From positions 1 through 64,000 of the forward strand of contig JAPLSA010000017.1 of assembly GCA_026398815.1 (NCBI GenBank): a stretch of 64,000 nucleotides of DNA. The letters run 5' to 3'. The notes under the pieces are model-generated. The model saw only the letters and a program-made list of their open reading frames with translations. It was not told the DNA's origin and did not search any database. The number at the start of each line of letters is the position of its first letter. Within the stretch, counting starts at the first letter, position 1. Origin of the DNA: Gammaproteobacteria bacterium (GTDB lineage: Bacteria > Pseudomonadota > Gammaproteobacteria > Nevskiales > Nevskiaceae). A program made the position numbers and the translations under genes. Shown in pieces: positions 1-6,779 of this stretch.

Positions 1-23
1 GCATTGACGATGGCATTGATCAT
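1..23 (-). CDS. czcA: CzcA-type RND heavy-metal efflux pump, N-terminal fragment cut by window edge
   Basis: Only the first codons are visible on the minus strand, reading M-I-N-A-I-V-N from an ATG at 23. Position directly after a CzcB-like gene, with a 10-base gap, is where the inner-membrane RND pump of a czc operon is expected. The start is consistent with that family, but seven residues cannot prove it. The rest lies left of the window. Confidence 0.5.
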
Positions 24-33
24 GGAGTGCGCC

Positions 34-1164
34 TCAATCGGCGTCGCCGAGGCTGCCTTTCGACAGTTCGGAGTTGAGGTAGAACGCACCTTGCGTCGCG
101 ACCATCGCGCCAGGCTTCACGCCCTCGATCTGCTTGCGTTCGCCCAGATCCTCGATGATCGAGACCTTGACCCGCCGGAACTGCGTTTCGCCTTCCTGCA
201 CGAAGACCGCCCAGTTGCCGTCGGCGCCCTGATACAACGCGTCATTGGGCACTGCGATTGCATTATCGATATTGCCGATCTCGATGCGGCAATCGACGAA
301 CTCGCCGGTATGCAGGTGATCGCCCGAGGCTTTCACTTCGATGCGTACCGGAATGGTCCGGGTGCTCTCATCGATCAGGTGATGCTTCTGGACCACGCGG
401 CCGTCCAGCCATTGGCCATCGACCTGCACCCGCGCCAGCCCGCCTTCGATGACCTTGTTGGCATTGGCCGGTGACAGATTCGCTTCGACCCAGGTCGCCG
501 ACTCATCGGCAATGATGAACAACGCGCGACCCGGTTCGATGCGTTCGCCTTCGACGAAGGCATCGCTCAGCACCGTGCCAGCACGCGGCGCAGTCAAGGT
601 GAATTGGCCCAACGGTGATCCCGACTTCCCGGCAGCATCAGCGGCACTGAGACCATAGGCGACGAGCTTGGCGCGCGCCTGTTCGGCGGCGACGCGGGCC
701 TCGCTGTAGCGCCGTCCGCCTGATACCGCTTCGCCCAGTTCCTGCACGCGCGCCCAGTCGCGAGCCTTGAGCTGGGTTTCGCCCTGCGCCTCGGCAACTT
801 CAACGCTGGTCAGTGTCACCAGCGGCTGGCCCGCCTTGACCAGATCGCCGAGCTTGGCCAGACGACGCACGACCTGCGCGGGCACCCTCGTCGTCACTTG
901 GGCAGAGAGATAGTCATTGGCTTTCACTTCGCCGGGTGCCTGCAGCAGACGCGGAATCGTTTTGGCGACCAGCGCTTCGACCTTGATGCCGCCAAGGGCA
1001 GCGCCTTCCGGCTTGAGGGTGACGATCTCGCTTTCCGGCGCTTCGGCAGGTGTCGCTGGGGCTTCTGCGGGTGGCGGCGTCTTGGCGCCACAGGCGGTGA
1101 CGGCTTGCGCGGTGATGACAACGAAAGACAGCAGGATCAGCTTCTGGTTGAAACGCATGTTCAT
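34..1164 (-). CDS. czcB: CzcB-like periplasmic adaptor (membrane fusion) lipoprotein of a heavy-metal RND efflux system
   Basis: This 376-residue protein would link the inner-membrane RND pump to the outer-membrane channel of a cation efflux complex. It opens with a lipoprotein signal ending in a V-T-A-C lipobox, so Cys25 is the likely lipidated residue. A Pro/Ala-rich linker follows, then the biotinyl-lipoyl-like barrel with a central hairpin at about residues 80-190 and a beta-barrel region near 190-350, the usual HlyD/CzcB order and length. Its ATG overlaps the stop of the upstream czcC-like gene by four bases (ATGA), which indicates translational coupling. The pump gene starts 10 bases downstream. 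The exact metal (Co/Zn/Cd or Cu/Ag) cannot be read from this subunit; the CadR-like regulator next door favours Cd/Zn/Co. Confidence 0.85.
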   Translation of the reverse strand: MNMRFNQKLILLSFVVITAQAVTACGAKTPPPAEAPATPAEAPESEIVTLKPEGAALGGIKVEALVAKTIPRLLQAPGEVKANDYLSAQVTTRVPAQVVRRLAKLGDLVKAGQPLVTLTSVEVAEAQGETQLKARDWARVQELGEAVSGGRRYSEARVAAEQARAKLVAYGLSAADAAGKSGSPLGQFTLTAPRAGTVLSDAFVEGERIEPGRALFIIADESATWVEANLSPANANKVIEGGLARVQVDGQWLDGRVVQKHHLIDESTRTIPVRIEVKASGDHLHTGEFVDCRIEIGNIDNAIAVPNDALYQGADGNWAVFVQEGETQFRRVKVSIIEDLGERKQIEGVKPGAMVATQGAFYLNSELSKGSLGDAD

Positions 1165-2453
1165 TTCCCCGACGACGCGGTGGGATTGAGAGAGTCGGAC
1201 GTGGCGGCGGCGTCAAGCCAGGCCTGCCAGCGTCCAGTGGCGTCGAGCCATTCGGCCCACGACGCCCAGGTTTGTGCGCGCAGTTCGGCACCAGCGGCGC
1301 GGCCATCCAGCAGTTGCCGGAACTGCACGAGGTATTCGGCAGTGCTGATTTCGCGCACGCGCCAGACCTTGTCGAGCAGCTCGACACTGGCGTCGATGCG
1401 CGCCGACGACAGTCCGTTCCAGCGCATCCAAGCCGTGTGAGTGCGGCCGTATTGAGTCGCTGCGGCCTTCATGCGGGCGACGGCAAGCCGATAGCTGGCA
1501 TCGGATTCGATGCCAGCCGCCGACGCACGAGCGTCAGCGGCGGCGACCTGCGCCTTGAAGTTGTTCCGAAGAAACAACGGAATCGTCAGCTCCAGGCCGA
1601 CCAGCGAGCCCCCAGCGCCACCGCCCCGGTTTTCCTGAAAGCCGCCACGAACACCCACCGTGGGATCGCTCCGGGTTTCGCTGCGCGCGATGGCAATTTC
1701 GGCGCGTGCGGCTTCTGTCTTTGCGAGAGCTGCGCGAACGCCGGGAAGCGCGGCGGCCAGGGCGTTGTAATCCGCATTCAGAAGCCCGGACTCTGGCAAC
1801 TGATCCGGCAGCGGCGGCGGCGGGTAGCCGGGATGGCGGGTCGCAGCGTCCAGCGCTTGTTGGGCTTTCAGCAGATTCAGTTCGACGCGGCCGGTCACCG
1901 CAATCGCTTCCGCTCGCGCCAGGGCGGCGAGATCGCGATCCAGCACGCCGATATCGCCAGCCTGGTACTGGCGATCCGCGACTTCGGCAAATCGCTCCAG
2001 CAATTCCAGCCGCTGCTCAGCCAGCGATGAAGCCGCGATCTGGCCGTAAAGGTCGGCAAGGGCCTTCAGCACATCGGTCGCAATACGCTGCCGTTGCTCG
2101 GTGCGCTCGGCGACTGCAATGGCCAGCTCTGCCTGCCCGCTGGCTCGACGCGCTTCGCGCTTGCCGGACAGATCGAAGGTCTGACTGAGGCTGGCTTCGA
2201 GTGACTGGCTCTGGCCGTGCTCGCTGCCGATCCCGAGTTCGGGGTTGTACACCGACCGCGACAGATTGTCGGCTTGTGCTTCGGCGGCCGCGACGCGGGC
2301 ATCGGCGGCCTTCAGGTCGGGATGGGCCTGCAACACGTCCGCAAGGTATGACCGAAGGTCGGTCGAGACAGCTTCCCCGCCAAAACCTGGCAAGGCAGCC
2401 ATCAGCAGCGCGCCAGCCGCAAGACGGCCGAGGCGCTTGAGTAACAAAAACAT
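1161..2453 (-). CDS. czcC: CzcC-like TolC-family outer-membrane channel of heavy-metal efflux
   Basis: The protein has 430 residues from the ATG at 2453, chosen because a GGAG ribosome site lies about 7 bases before it; an in-frame start 36 bases further upstream lacks this. It begins with an Sec-type signal peptide (positively charged start, then a Leu/Ala-rich core to about residue 23). It then shows the two long Ala/Glu/Arg-rich helical repeats typical of outer-membrane efflux proteins, including an S-Q-T-F-D-L-S-G-K-R-E segment characteristic of CzcC relatives. It would form the outer-membrane exit duct for the CzcBA complex. It sits first in the C-B-A order and overlaps czcB by four bases. 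Confidence 0.85.
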   Translation of the reverse strand: MFLLLKRLGRLAAGALLMAALPGFGGEAVSTDLRSYLADVLQAHPDLKAADARVAAAEAQADNLSRSVYNPELGIGSEHGQSQSLEASLSQTFDLSGKREARRASGQAELAIAVAERTEQRQRIATDVLKALADLYGQIAASSLAEQRLELLERFAEVADRQYQAGDIGVLDRDLAALARAEAIAVTGRVELNLLKAQQALDAATRHPGYPPPPLPDQLPESGLLNADYNALAAALPGVRAALAKTEAARAEIAIARSETRSDPTVGVRGGFQENRGGGAGGSLVGLELTIPLFLRNNFKAQVAAADARASAAGIESDASYRLAVARMKAAATQYGRTHTAWMRWNGLSSARIDASVELLDKVWRVREISTAEYLVQFRQLLDGRAAGAELRAQTWASWAEWLDATGRWQAWLDAAATSDSLNPTASSGK

Positions 2454-2519
2454 GGGTGATCTCCACAGATGAACGCAGCGGACGCGCAAGCGACCGCAGG
2501 AAAAAGCGTCAGCGGGAGG

Positions 2520-2840
2520 TCAGGCTTGTGGTGGCGGCGTCAGCGGCGGCGTGGCACGCGTATGCGGCAGTGCGACAACTTCGAGGTCGAAACGCTCGTT
2601 CTCGTGCGCACAGATCACGAATTGCTCGCTGCAGAGGGCCTGAGAATGCGAGCCGCCGTGACAGCAGTGGTCACATTGCTTTTCGAGTTGGCCAGACTGA
2701 TCGGCGATTTCCTTCGCCAACTGGTACGCGCTGTCATGATCCGGTGGCGACCGCTCGACGTGATACGCATACGAAATCCCGCTCCAGGCGATCAGCATCG
2801 CCAGCAACAAGACTTTCCAGTTTTTGAGAACAGATCTCAC
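2520..2840 (-). CDS. Small CzcI-like Cys/His-rich exported protein
   Basis: This is a 106-residue protein with an N-terminal hydrophobic signal (residues about 8-25) and a probable metal-binding cluster C56-D-H-C-C-H61 followed by H65, C70, C77 and H79. Small exported proteins with such clusters (CzcI) precede czcC in several czc operons and modulate metal-responsive expression. Position before czcC, 66 bases upstream, and directly behind the MerR-type promoter supports that role. The start is a GTG at 2840 without a strong ribosome site, so the true start may differ. Family assignment rests on composition and context, not on a decisive motif. Confidence 0.55.
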   Translation of the reverse strand: MRSVLKNWKVLLLAMLIAWSGISYAYHVERSPPDHDSAYQLAKEIADQSGQLEKQCDHCCHGGSHSQALCSEQFVICAHENERFDLEVVALPHTRATPPLTPPPQA

Positions 2841-2876
2841 TTGATCAGGGTATCACGCGAAAACTCGATGACGGCT

Positions 2877-2907
2877 ATTAGAGACTTTATAGTAGCTTCA
2901 AGGTCAA
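2877..2907 (-). promoter_or_regulatory. MerR-type promoter/operator of the czc operon
   Basis: Reading the minus strand, TTGACC (2907-2902) and TCTAAT (2882-2877) are separated by 19 bases, the overlong spacer typical of promoters activated by MerR-family DNA distortion. The spacer holds an imperfect dyad ACCTTGAAG / CTATAAAGT that resembles CadR/PbrR/ZntR operators. It points into the CzcI-like gene and lies just upstream of the divergent CadR-like gene, so that protein is the expected activator. Confidence 0.75.
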
Positions 2908-2925
2908 GCCCTTTCGGAGCAACAT

Positions 2926-3390
2926 ATGACCAACCGCTATCGAATCGGCGATCTGGCGACCCGGCTCGCGGTGCCGACCCAGACAATCCGCTACTACGAG
3001 CACGAGGGCTTGCTACCCAAACCAGCGCGCACCGAAGGTAATTACCGGGTTTACGGCATTGCCGAACGTGAGCGCCTGACGTTCATCCTGCACTGCCGGG
3101 CGCTCGACATGACGCTGGACGAAATCCGCCATCTGCTGCGGTTGCGGGATGCACCGGGACAAGGCTGCGCCGAGGTCAATGCGGTACTCGATGCGCATAT
3201 CGGCCATGTTGCCGAGCGCATCCGGCTGCTGAATGACCTTCAGTTGCAACTCAAGGATCTGCGTGCACGCTGCGAGTCCCCGAGCACCTCGAAGGACTGC
3301 GGCATCCTGCAAGGGCTGGCATCGTTTCCGACAGCACAAGACGGCGGCGCCAGTCGAGCGGGGGGGCACGGGCGACGTGCACAGGAGTGA
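2926..3390 (+). CDS. cadR: CadR-like Cd(II)/Pb(II)-responsive MerR-family regulator
   Basis: This 154-residue protein has an N-terminal winged helix-turn-helix (about residues 6-25, then the R-Y-Y-E-H-E-G-L-L-P wing signature), a dimerisation helix, and cysteines C81, C116 and C125. Those three and the closing C-G-I-L-Q-G-L stretch are the hallmark of the CadR/PbrR subgroup that senses soft divalent metals. It is divergent from the czc operon and presumably binds the 19-base-spacer promoter between them. An ATG with GGAG six bases upstream sets the start. Its stop is followed within eight bases by the YnfA-like gene, so the two are likely co-transcribed. The C-terminal tail after residue 130 is longer and more Gly/Arg-rich than needed. 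Confidence 0.85.
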   Translation: MTNRYRIGDLATRLAVPTQTIRYYEHEGLLPKPARTEGNYRVYGIAERERLTFILHCRALDMTLDEIRHLLRLRDAPGQGCAEVNAVLDAHIGHVAERIRLLNDLQLQLKDLRARCESPSTSKDCGILQGLASFPTAQDGGASRAGGHGRRAQE

Positions 3391-3397
3391 TGGGGAA

Positions 3398-3727
3398 TTG
3401 ACTTGGATTGCTACCCTGGGCCTGTTCGTCGTGACCGCGCTGGCAGAGATTGTCGGCTGCTATCTCGTGCTGATCTGGGTCAAGCGGGACGGGCCTCTGC
3501 TGGCCTTGGCCGGATCGGTGTGCAGTCTGATGCTGTTCGCCTGGTTGCTGACGAGGCATCCCGCAGAATCAGGTCGGGTATACGCAGCGTATGGCGGGGT
3601 CTACACCTGCACGGCGCTCGCGTGGTTGTGGCTGGTGGATCGGGTGACGCCGAGCGCGCTTGACTGGGCGGGGGTGAGCACCATCGCCCTCGGATGCGGA
3701 ATCCTCGTGGTCTCGTCATTCCGCTGA
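3398..3727 (+). CDS. YnfA/UPF0060-family small four-helix membrane protein
   Basis: The protein has about 109 residues with four predicted transmembrane helices and the family's conserved stretches F-A-W-L-L-T near the middle and G-R-V-Y-A-A-Y-G-G-V-Y. The start is taken as the TTG at 3398 because AGGAG lies at 3383-3387, overlapping the end of cadR, and residues upstream of it do not fit the family; a GTG at 3377 is the alternative. YnfA-family proteins are small SMR-like membrane proteins of poorly defined substrate. Placement right behind cadR suggests a role in metal or toxic-cation export, but this is inference. Confidence 0.7.
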   Translation: MTWIATLGLFVVTALAEIVGCYLVLIWVKRDGPLLALAGSVCSLMLFAWLLTRHPAESGRVYAAYGGVYTCTALAWLWLVDRVTPSALDWAGVSTIALGCGILVVSSFR

Positions 3728-3875
3728 ACTGGCTATTCCGCCAACTTTTCGACCTCGGTGGCCAGCACTCGGAGAAGCGCCGCCGCCGCCTTCGGCGATT
3801 GGCTGGGTGCACATGCGAGGGCTAAAAGGGTCTCGGCCATCGAGGTCGAGAAACTTGTAGGGCGACAGCTCCGCT

Positions 3876-4274
3876 TCAAGCCGCCACGAGCACTTCGAAG
3901 ATCGGGCAGGCATCTCCGCCATCACCAGCATCGCACTGCCGAATCAGGCCAGTCAGCGCTTCGTGCATTGCCGCCAAATTGGCCATGCGCTGTTCGATGA
4001 GTGCCTGCTTCCGCACAGCCAGTTCCCGCGTGTCCGCGCACAGGCAGGCGGTTTCCAGTTCGAGCAGGCTGCCGATCTCGGAGAGTGTGAAACCAAGCCC
4101 CTGTGCCCGCTTGATGAAGCGAAGCCGCTGGGCTTGCTGATGGGTATATCGTCGATAACCGTCAGACGGCTTCGCCGGCTCGTCGAGTAGGCCCAACCGC
4201 TGGTAATACCGCACCGTCTCGATGTTCATGCCAGCCGCTTCGGCGAGCTTGCCAATCGTCAGTCCTGTCGCCAT
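3876..4274 (-). CDS. merR: MerR-type mercury-responsive regulator
   Basis: This 132-residue protein has the MerR winged helix-turn-helix at about residues 5-40 and a C-terminal sensor helix. Cysteines C77/C79, C114 and C123 are spaced like the three Hg(II)-coordinating cysteines of classical MerR, and the last lies in a D-A-C-P-I context similar to the Cys-Pro of Tn501 MerR. It is divergent from merT with the operator in between, the normal mer layout, and would repress merTP without mercury and activate it with mercury. A metal other than mercury is possible, but the merTP partners make mercury most likely. Confidence 0.8.
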   Translation of the reverse strand: MATGLTIGKLAEAAGMNIETVRYYQRLGLLDEPAKPSDGYRRYTHQQAQRLRFIKRAQGLGFTLSEIGSLLELETACLCADTRELAVRKQALIEQRMANLAAMHEALTGLIRQCDAGDGGDACPIFEVLVAA

Positions 4275-4284
4275 CGCCCGATCC

Positions 4285-4315
4285 TTGACTCCGTACCTTG
4301 GTACGGGGTTTAGAG
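4285..4315 (+). promoter_or_regulatory. mer promoter/operator with perfect CCGTAC-N4-GTACGG dyad
   Basis: TTGACT at 4285-4290 and TTAGAG at 4310-4315 are spaced 19 bases apart. The spacer carries CCGTAC-CTTG-GTACGG (4291-4306), a perfect 6+6 dyad nearly identical in layout to the Tn21/Tn501 MerR operator. It faces merT and lies beside the divergent merR, so MerR should bind here to control both directions. Confidence 0.88.
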
Positions 4316-4349
4316 TAACACCCAGATAAGCGGATCAAGGATGCGACGG

Positions 4350-4694
4350 ATGCAACTCACTGGGAAAACCTCGCTGCTCGCCGGTGTCGCTGCCGCGATC
4401 GGCGCGTCGGCGTGCTGTGTGGGACCGCTGGTACTGCTGGCCCTCGGCATCGGCGGATCGTGGATCAGCAATCTGACGGCGATGGAGCCGTACCGGCCTA
4501 TCTTCATCGGCCTGACGCTGTTGTTTCTCGGCCTCGCATTCCGTCAGCTCTACCTCGTGCCACAAGTGTGCGCGCCGGGAACGCCATGCGCCGATCCGAT
4601 CACCATGAAGCGCCAGCGCCTGATCTTCTGGATCGTGGGCACTCTGTTGCTCGGCTTGCTCGCCGCGCCCCTGCTGGCCCCGCTGTTCTACTGA
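4350..4694 (+). CDS. merT: MerT mercuric ion inner-membrane transporter
   Basis: This 114-residue membrane protein shows the MerT pattern. The first helix contains the vicinal pair A-C-C-V-G-P (Cys22-Cys23), then comes the G-G-S-W-I-S-N-L-T-x-M-E-P-Y-R-P-x-F-I-G stretch. A periplasm-distal loop holds the second cysteine pair (V-C-A-P-G-T-P-C), and a last helix ends in P-L-F-Y. It moves Hg(II) received from MerP across the inner membrane. Start ATG 4350 is preferred because AGGA lies eight bases upstream; ATG 4341 would add three residues. It is the first gene behind the mer operator. Confidence 0.88.
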   Translation: MQLTGKTSLLAGVAAAIGASACCVGPLVLLALGIGGSWISNLTAMEPYRPIFIGLTLLFLGLAFRQLYLVPQVCAPGTPCADPITMKRQRLIFWIVGTLLLGLLAAPLLAPLFY

Positions 4695-4708
4695 AACGGA
4701 GATTTCCC

Positions 4709-4990
4709 ATGCGCAACCCCTTCTGGACACTGCTGGCCCTCACGACGATGTCGCTCGCCGCCTTCGCGATGGCCCCTCAGACGGTCACGCTCGATGTTCA
4801 GAACATGACTTGCGCGGTGTGCCCGATCACCGTCAAGAAGTCGCTTCAAAGCGTCTCGGGCGTGAGCGAGGTGAGCGTCGACTTCGCGAAGAAGACGGCG
4901 CGCGTCACCTACGACGCGGACAAGGCGAAGTCTGACGACCTTACGGCCGCGACCACGAACGCCGGATATCCGTCGACCGTGCAGAAGTGA
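4709..4990 (+). CDS. merP: MerP periplasmic mercury-binding protein
   Basis: This 93-residue protein has a cleavable signal peptide (about residues 1-20) followed by a single heavy-metal-associated fold with the N-M-T-C-A-V-C metal site at residues 32-38 and the usual beta-alpha-beta-beta-alpha-beta sequence pattern. It binds Hg(II) in the periplasm and hands it to MerT. GGAG lies seven bases before the ATG. It follows merT by 14 bases and its stop overlaps the GTG of the next gene (GTGA), so all three are one transcription unit. Confidence 0.9.
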   Translation: MRNPFWTLLALTTMSLAAFAMAPQTVTLDVQNMTCAVCPITVKKSLQSVSGVSEVSVDFAKKTARVTYDADKAKSDDLTAATTNAGYPSTVQK

Positions 4991-5211
4991 CGCAGACCGT
5001 GAATACCGTCGTGTTTGAATCGGTGATTACCTGCCCGCGATGCGGGGTCTCGAAATCCGAGACCATGCCGGCGGATGCCTGCCAGTTCTTTTACGAGTGC
5101 AGCGACTGCAAGACGCTCTTCCGGCCGAACCCCGGTGATTGCTGTGTGTTCTGCTCCTTCGGCTCGGTGAAGTGCCCTCCGATTCAGCAGCAGAGTCGAT
5201 GCTGTGGCTGA
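4987..5211 (+). CDS. GDCCVxC-motif small cysteine-rich protein of a mer operon
   Basis: This is a 74-residue cytosolic protein with C-P-R-C at residues 16-19, a second C-x-x-C at about 38-41, and the signature G-D-C-C-V-F-C-S-F-G-S-x-K-C-P-P-I-Q, ending in C-C-G. This matches a known small family (GDCCVxC-domain proteins) that recurs in mercury and other metal-resistance operons and sometimes uses selenocysteine. Here every motif position is an ordinary TGC or TGT codon. It starts at a GTG overlapping the merP stop. A thiol role in binding or passing on imported Hg(II) is plausible but unproven; the family has no firmly established reaction. Confidence 0.75.
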   Translation: MTQTVNTVVFESVITCPRCGVSKSETMPADACQFFYECSDCKTLFRPNPGDCCVFCSFGSVKCPPIQQQSRCCG

Positions 5212-5533
5212 GTCCGAAGTTCTGTTCCACCGCGTCGCGATCCTCGAAGGCTGTTTGTCTATCGTGGAACACAACCGATCTGATGATTTAGACAACATGT
5301 TCCAAACCCTTAACTTGGCAGTCAAGAAAAGTTCAAGATTATGATTTTTAAGAGATATTTTTAGTGCGCTTCTCTGGTCTCTGGAACAATTTATCCGCGC
5401 ATAGCCACATCGAATGAAGTCATTAAGATCTGGGGCTGGCACTTTCACGGATTCTGATTGCCGCGCCGAGCAAAAAAATGTCGGAAGTAGCGGCCCGCCG
5501 CTCAATAAGTGGGGGATCTGCAATCTGAAAGTT
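5212..5533. other. AT-rich intergenic stretch between the mer cluster and the recombinase gene
   Basis: These 322 bases separate the plus-strand mer genes from the 3' end of the minus-strand recombinase. The sequence is clearly richer in A/T than the flanks, has no convincing reading frame of its own and shows no clear hairpin terminator. This is where merA would be expected in a full mer operon; no remnant of a reductase is recognisable. A recombination joint between the mer genes and the resolution module may lie here. Confidence 0.5.
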
Positions 5534-6658
5534 TCAAGCCTTGCGTCGACTCCGCCCAGCTTCGACGAGATCCGACGCTTTACTGGTCAACACGTCCCCG
5601 ACATCCGAATAGCGAACGACGCTCTTGGTCAGCCGGTGACCGGTCATCGCCATCGTCTGCGCGAGGGGAACGTCATTCAGCCCCGCTTCGGTCACGAAGC
5701 CGCGGCGCAAACTATGTCCTGCAAAATCACCCGGCAAACCCGCCTGATTTGCTCGCCGCTGAACGATCGCTGCGATCGCATGCGGTGAGAGTGCGGCGCC
5801 AACGGTTTTTCCCCAAAGCCGCCGGAACAAGGGTCCCTCGGTGATGCCGGCCGCTCTCAGCCAATCACGAAGTGCGGCTGCTGTTTCGCCTTTGATTGGC
5901 TTGGGTCCAGCGTCGTCGGTCTTCGACGTGCGCATCCGGAAAACGGCTTGATCAACCCCGATCCATTCAAGATCGCGGACCTCGGCGCGGGCGATCTCGG
6001 ATCGACGGCGGCCACCGCTGGCCCACCCGAAGAGCAGGATCGCGCGGTCCCGACGGCCTTCGAGCGACTCGTCACAGGTCTGCAGCATCAGGTCAAGCGA
6101 TTCGACGGTAGCGGCAGTTTTCGACTTCGGCCCCTCACCAATTTCGCGTGCCAGCTTGCGGCAGTCGGAGAGCAGGCGGCGAATGCTGGCGTCTCGGCAT
6201 GGGCTTTCGAAGTCTTTCTCCTGATGTGCCCACGACAGGATGGCCAGCCGCTGATCAATGGTGGTCATGCGGTGGCGGCCTGACTCGTTTTTGTAACCCG
6301 CCTCGATCAAAGCGTCGTCGACCGACTTCGGCATCCGGAAGTGCAGGACCAGCTTCGAGTGGCCATCACCCGTCGCAACGCGCTCGGGGTGTCCGAAATG
6401 GTCCACCACGAATAGCTGGACATGAGATACCGGGACAGGAAGGGAAAGCGGCTCGCCCAGCCGCATCTGCATCCAAGCGGCAATGTAGCGGAGCGCCTTC
6501 TGATAGGCCGACCAGGTTGCAGTGGGCGTGGCTGCAAGCCGGATTGCGAGCAGCGATTGCTCGACCTGTTGCTGCACGGCATCGAGATCAACGGGCGTTT
6601 GAACGGGCGCAATCGCGGCAACAGCATCGGATACGGCCGTTAAGGATGATGATTTCAT
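5534..6658 (-). CDS. Tyrosine recombinase (integrase or TnpS-like cointegrate resolvase)
   Basis: This 374-residue protein has an N-terminal SAM-like core-binding domain (about 25-180) and a C-terminal catalytic domain. The active-site set is visible: an Arg in G-G-R-R-R-S-E (near 218), Lys246, His315 and Arg318 in H-S-L-R-R, His341 in T-G-H-R and the nucleophile Tyr350 in V-V-R-Y-S-D. It is divergent from a KfrA-like coiled-coil gene across a 121-base AT-rich region holding an inverted repeat. That pairing matches TnpS/TnpT of Tn4651/Tn5041-type Tn3-family transposons, where the pair resolves cointegrates. A plain island integrase is the alternative. No tRNA lies next to it, and no tnpA is seen in the window. 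Confidence 0.82.
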   Translation of the reverse strand: MKSSSLTAVSDAVAAIAPVQTPVDLDAVQQQVEQSLLAIRLAATPTATWSAYQKALRYIAAWMQMRLGEPLSLPVPVSHVQLFVVDHFGHPERVATGDGHSKLVLHFRMPKSVDDALIEAGYKNESGRHRMTTIDQRLAILSWAHQEKDFESPCRDASIRRLLSDCRKLAREIGEGPKSKTAATVESLDLMLQTCDESLEGRRDRAILLFGWASGGRRRSEIARAEVRDLEWIGVDQAVFRMRTSKTDDAGPKPIKGETAAALRDWLRAAGITEGPLFRRLWGKTVGAALSPHAIAAIVQRRANQAGLPGDFAGHSLRRGFVTEAGLNDVPLAQTMAMTGHRLTKSVVRYSDVGDVLTSKASDLVEAGRSRRKA

Positions 6659-6696
6659 ATAACGTATTCTGTATTATTCATTACGAAATAAATCTG

Positions 6697-6727
6697 TACC
6701 TACGATAACGAACCCTTAACGTAGGTA
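6697..6727. repeat. Inverted repeat in the recombinase/KfrA-like intergenic region (candidate resolution or operator site)
   Basis: TACCTACG at 6697-6704 is the exact reverse complement of CGTAGGTA at 6720-6727. With two mismatches the arms extend inward to 14 bases each. The repeat lies in the AT-rich gap between two divergent recombination-related genes. It could be the recombinase core site, the binding site of the KfrA-like protein, or both. Confidence 0.65.
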
Positions 6728-6779
6728 TAAGCCATTTCTAGGCAATTTAGAATCACGGCACTACTGAGAGGATATTCGG

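Noticed and set aside
4987-5211. Possible selenocysteine in the GDCCVxC protein
   Set aside because: Some relatives have Sec in this motif, but all three motif positions here are ordinary TGC/TGT codons and no in-frame TGA occurs before the final stop.
5212-5533. Remnant of merA or a promoter with TTGGCA/TATGAT
   Set aside because: No reductase motif can be read in any frame, and the promoter-like hexamers are 19 bases apart without an obvious gene in front.
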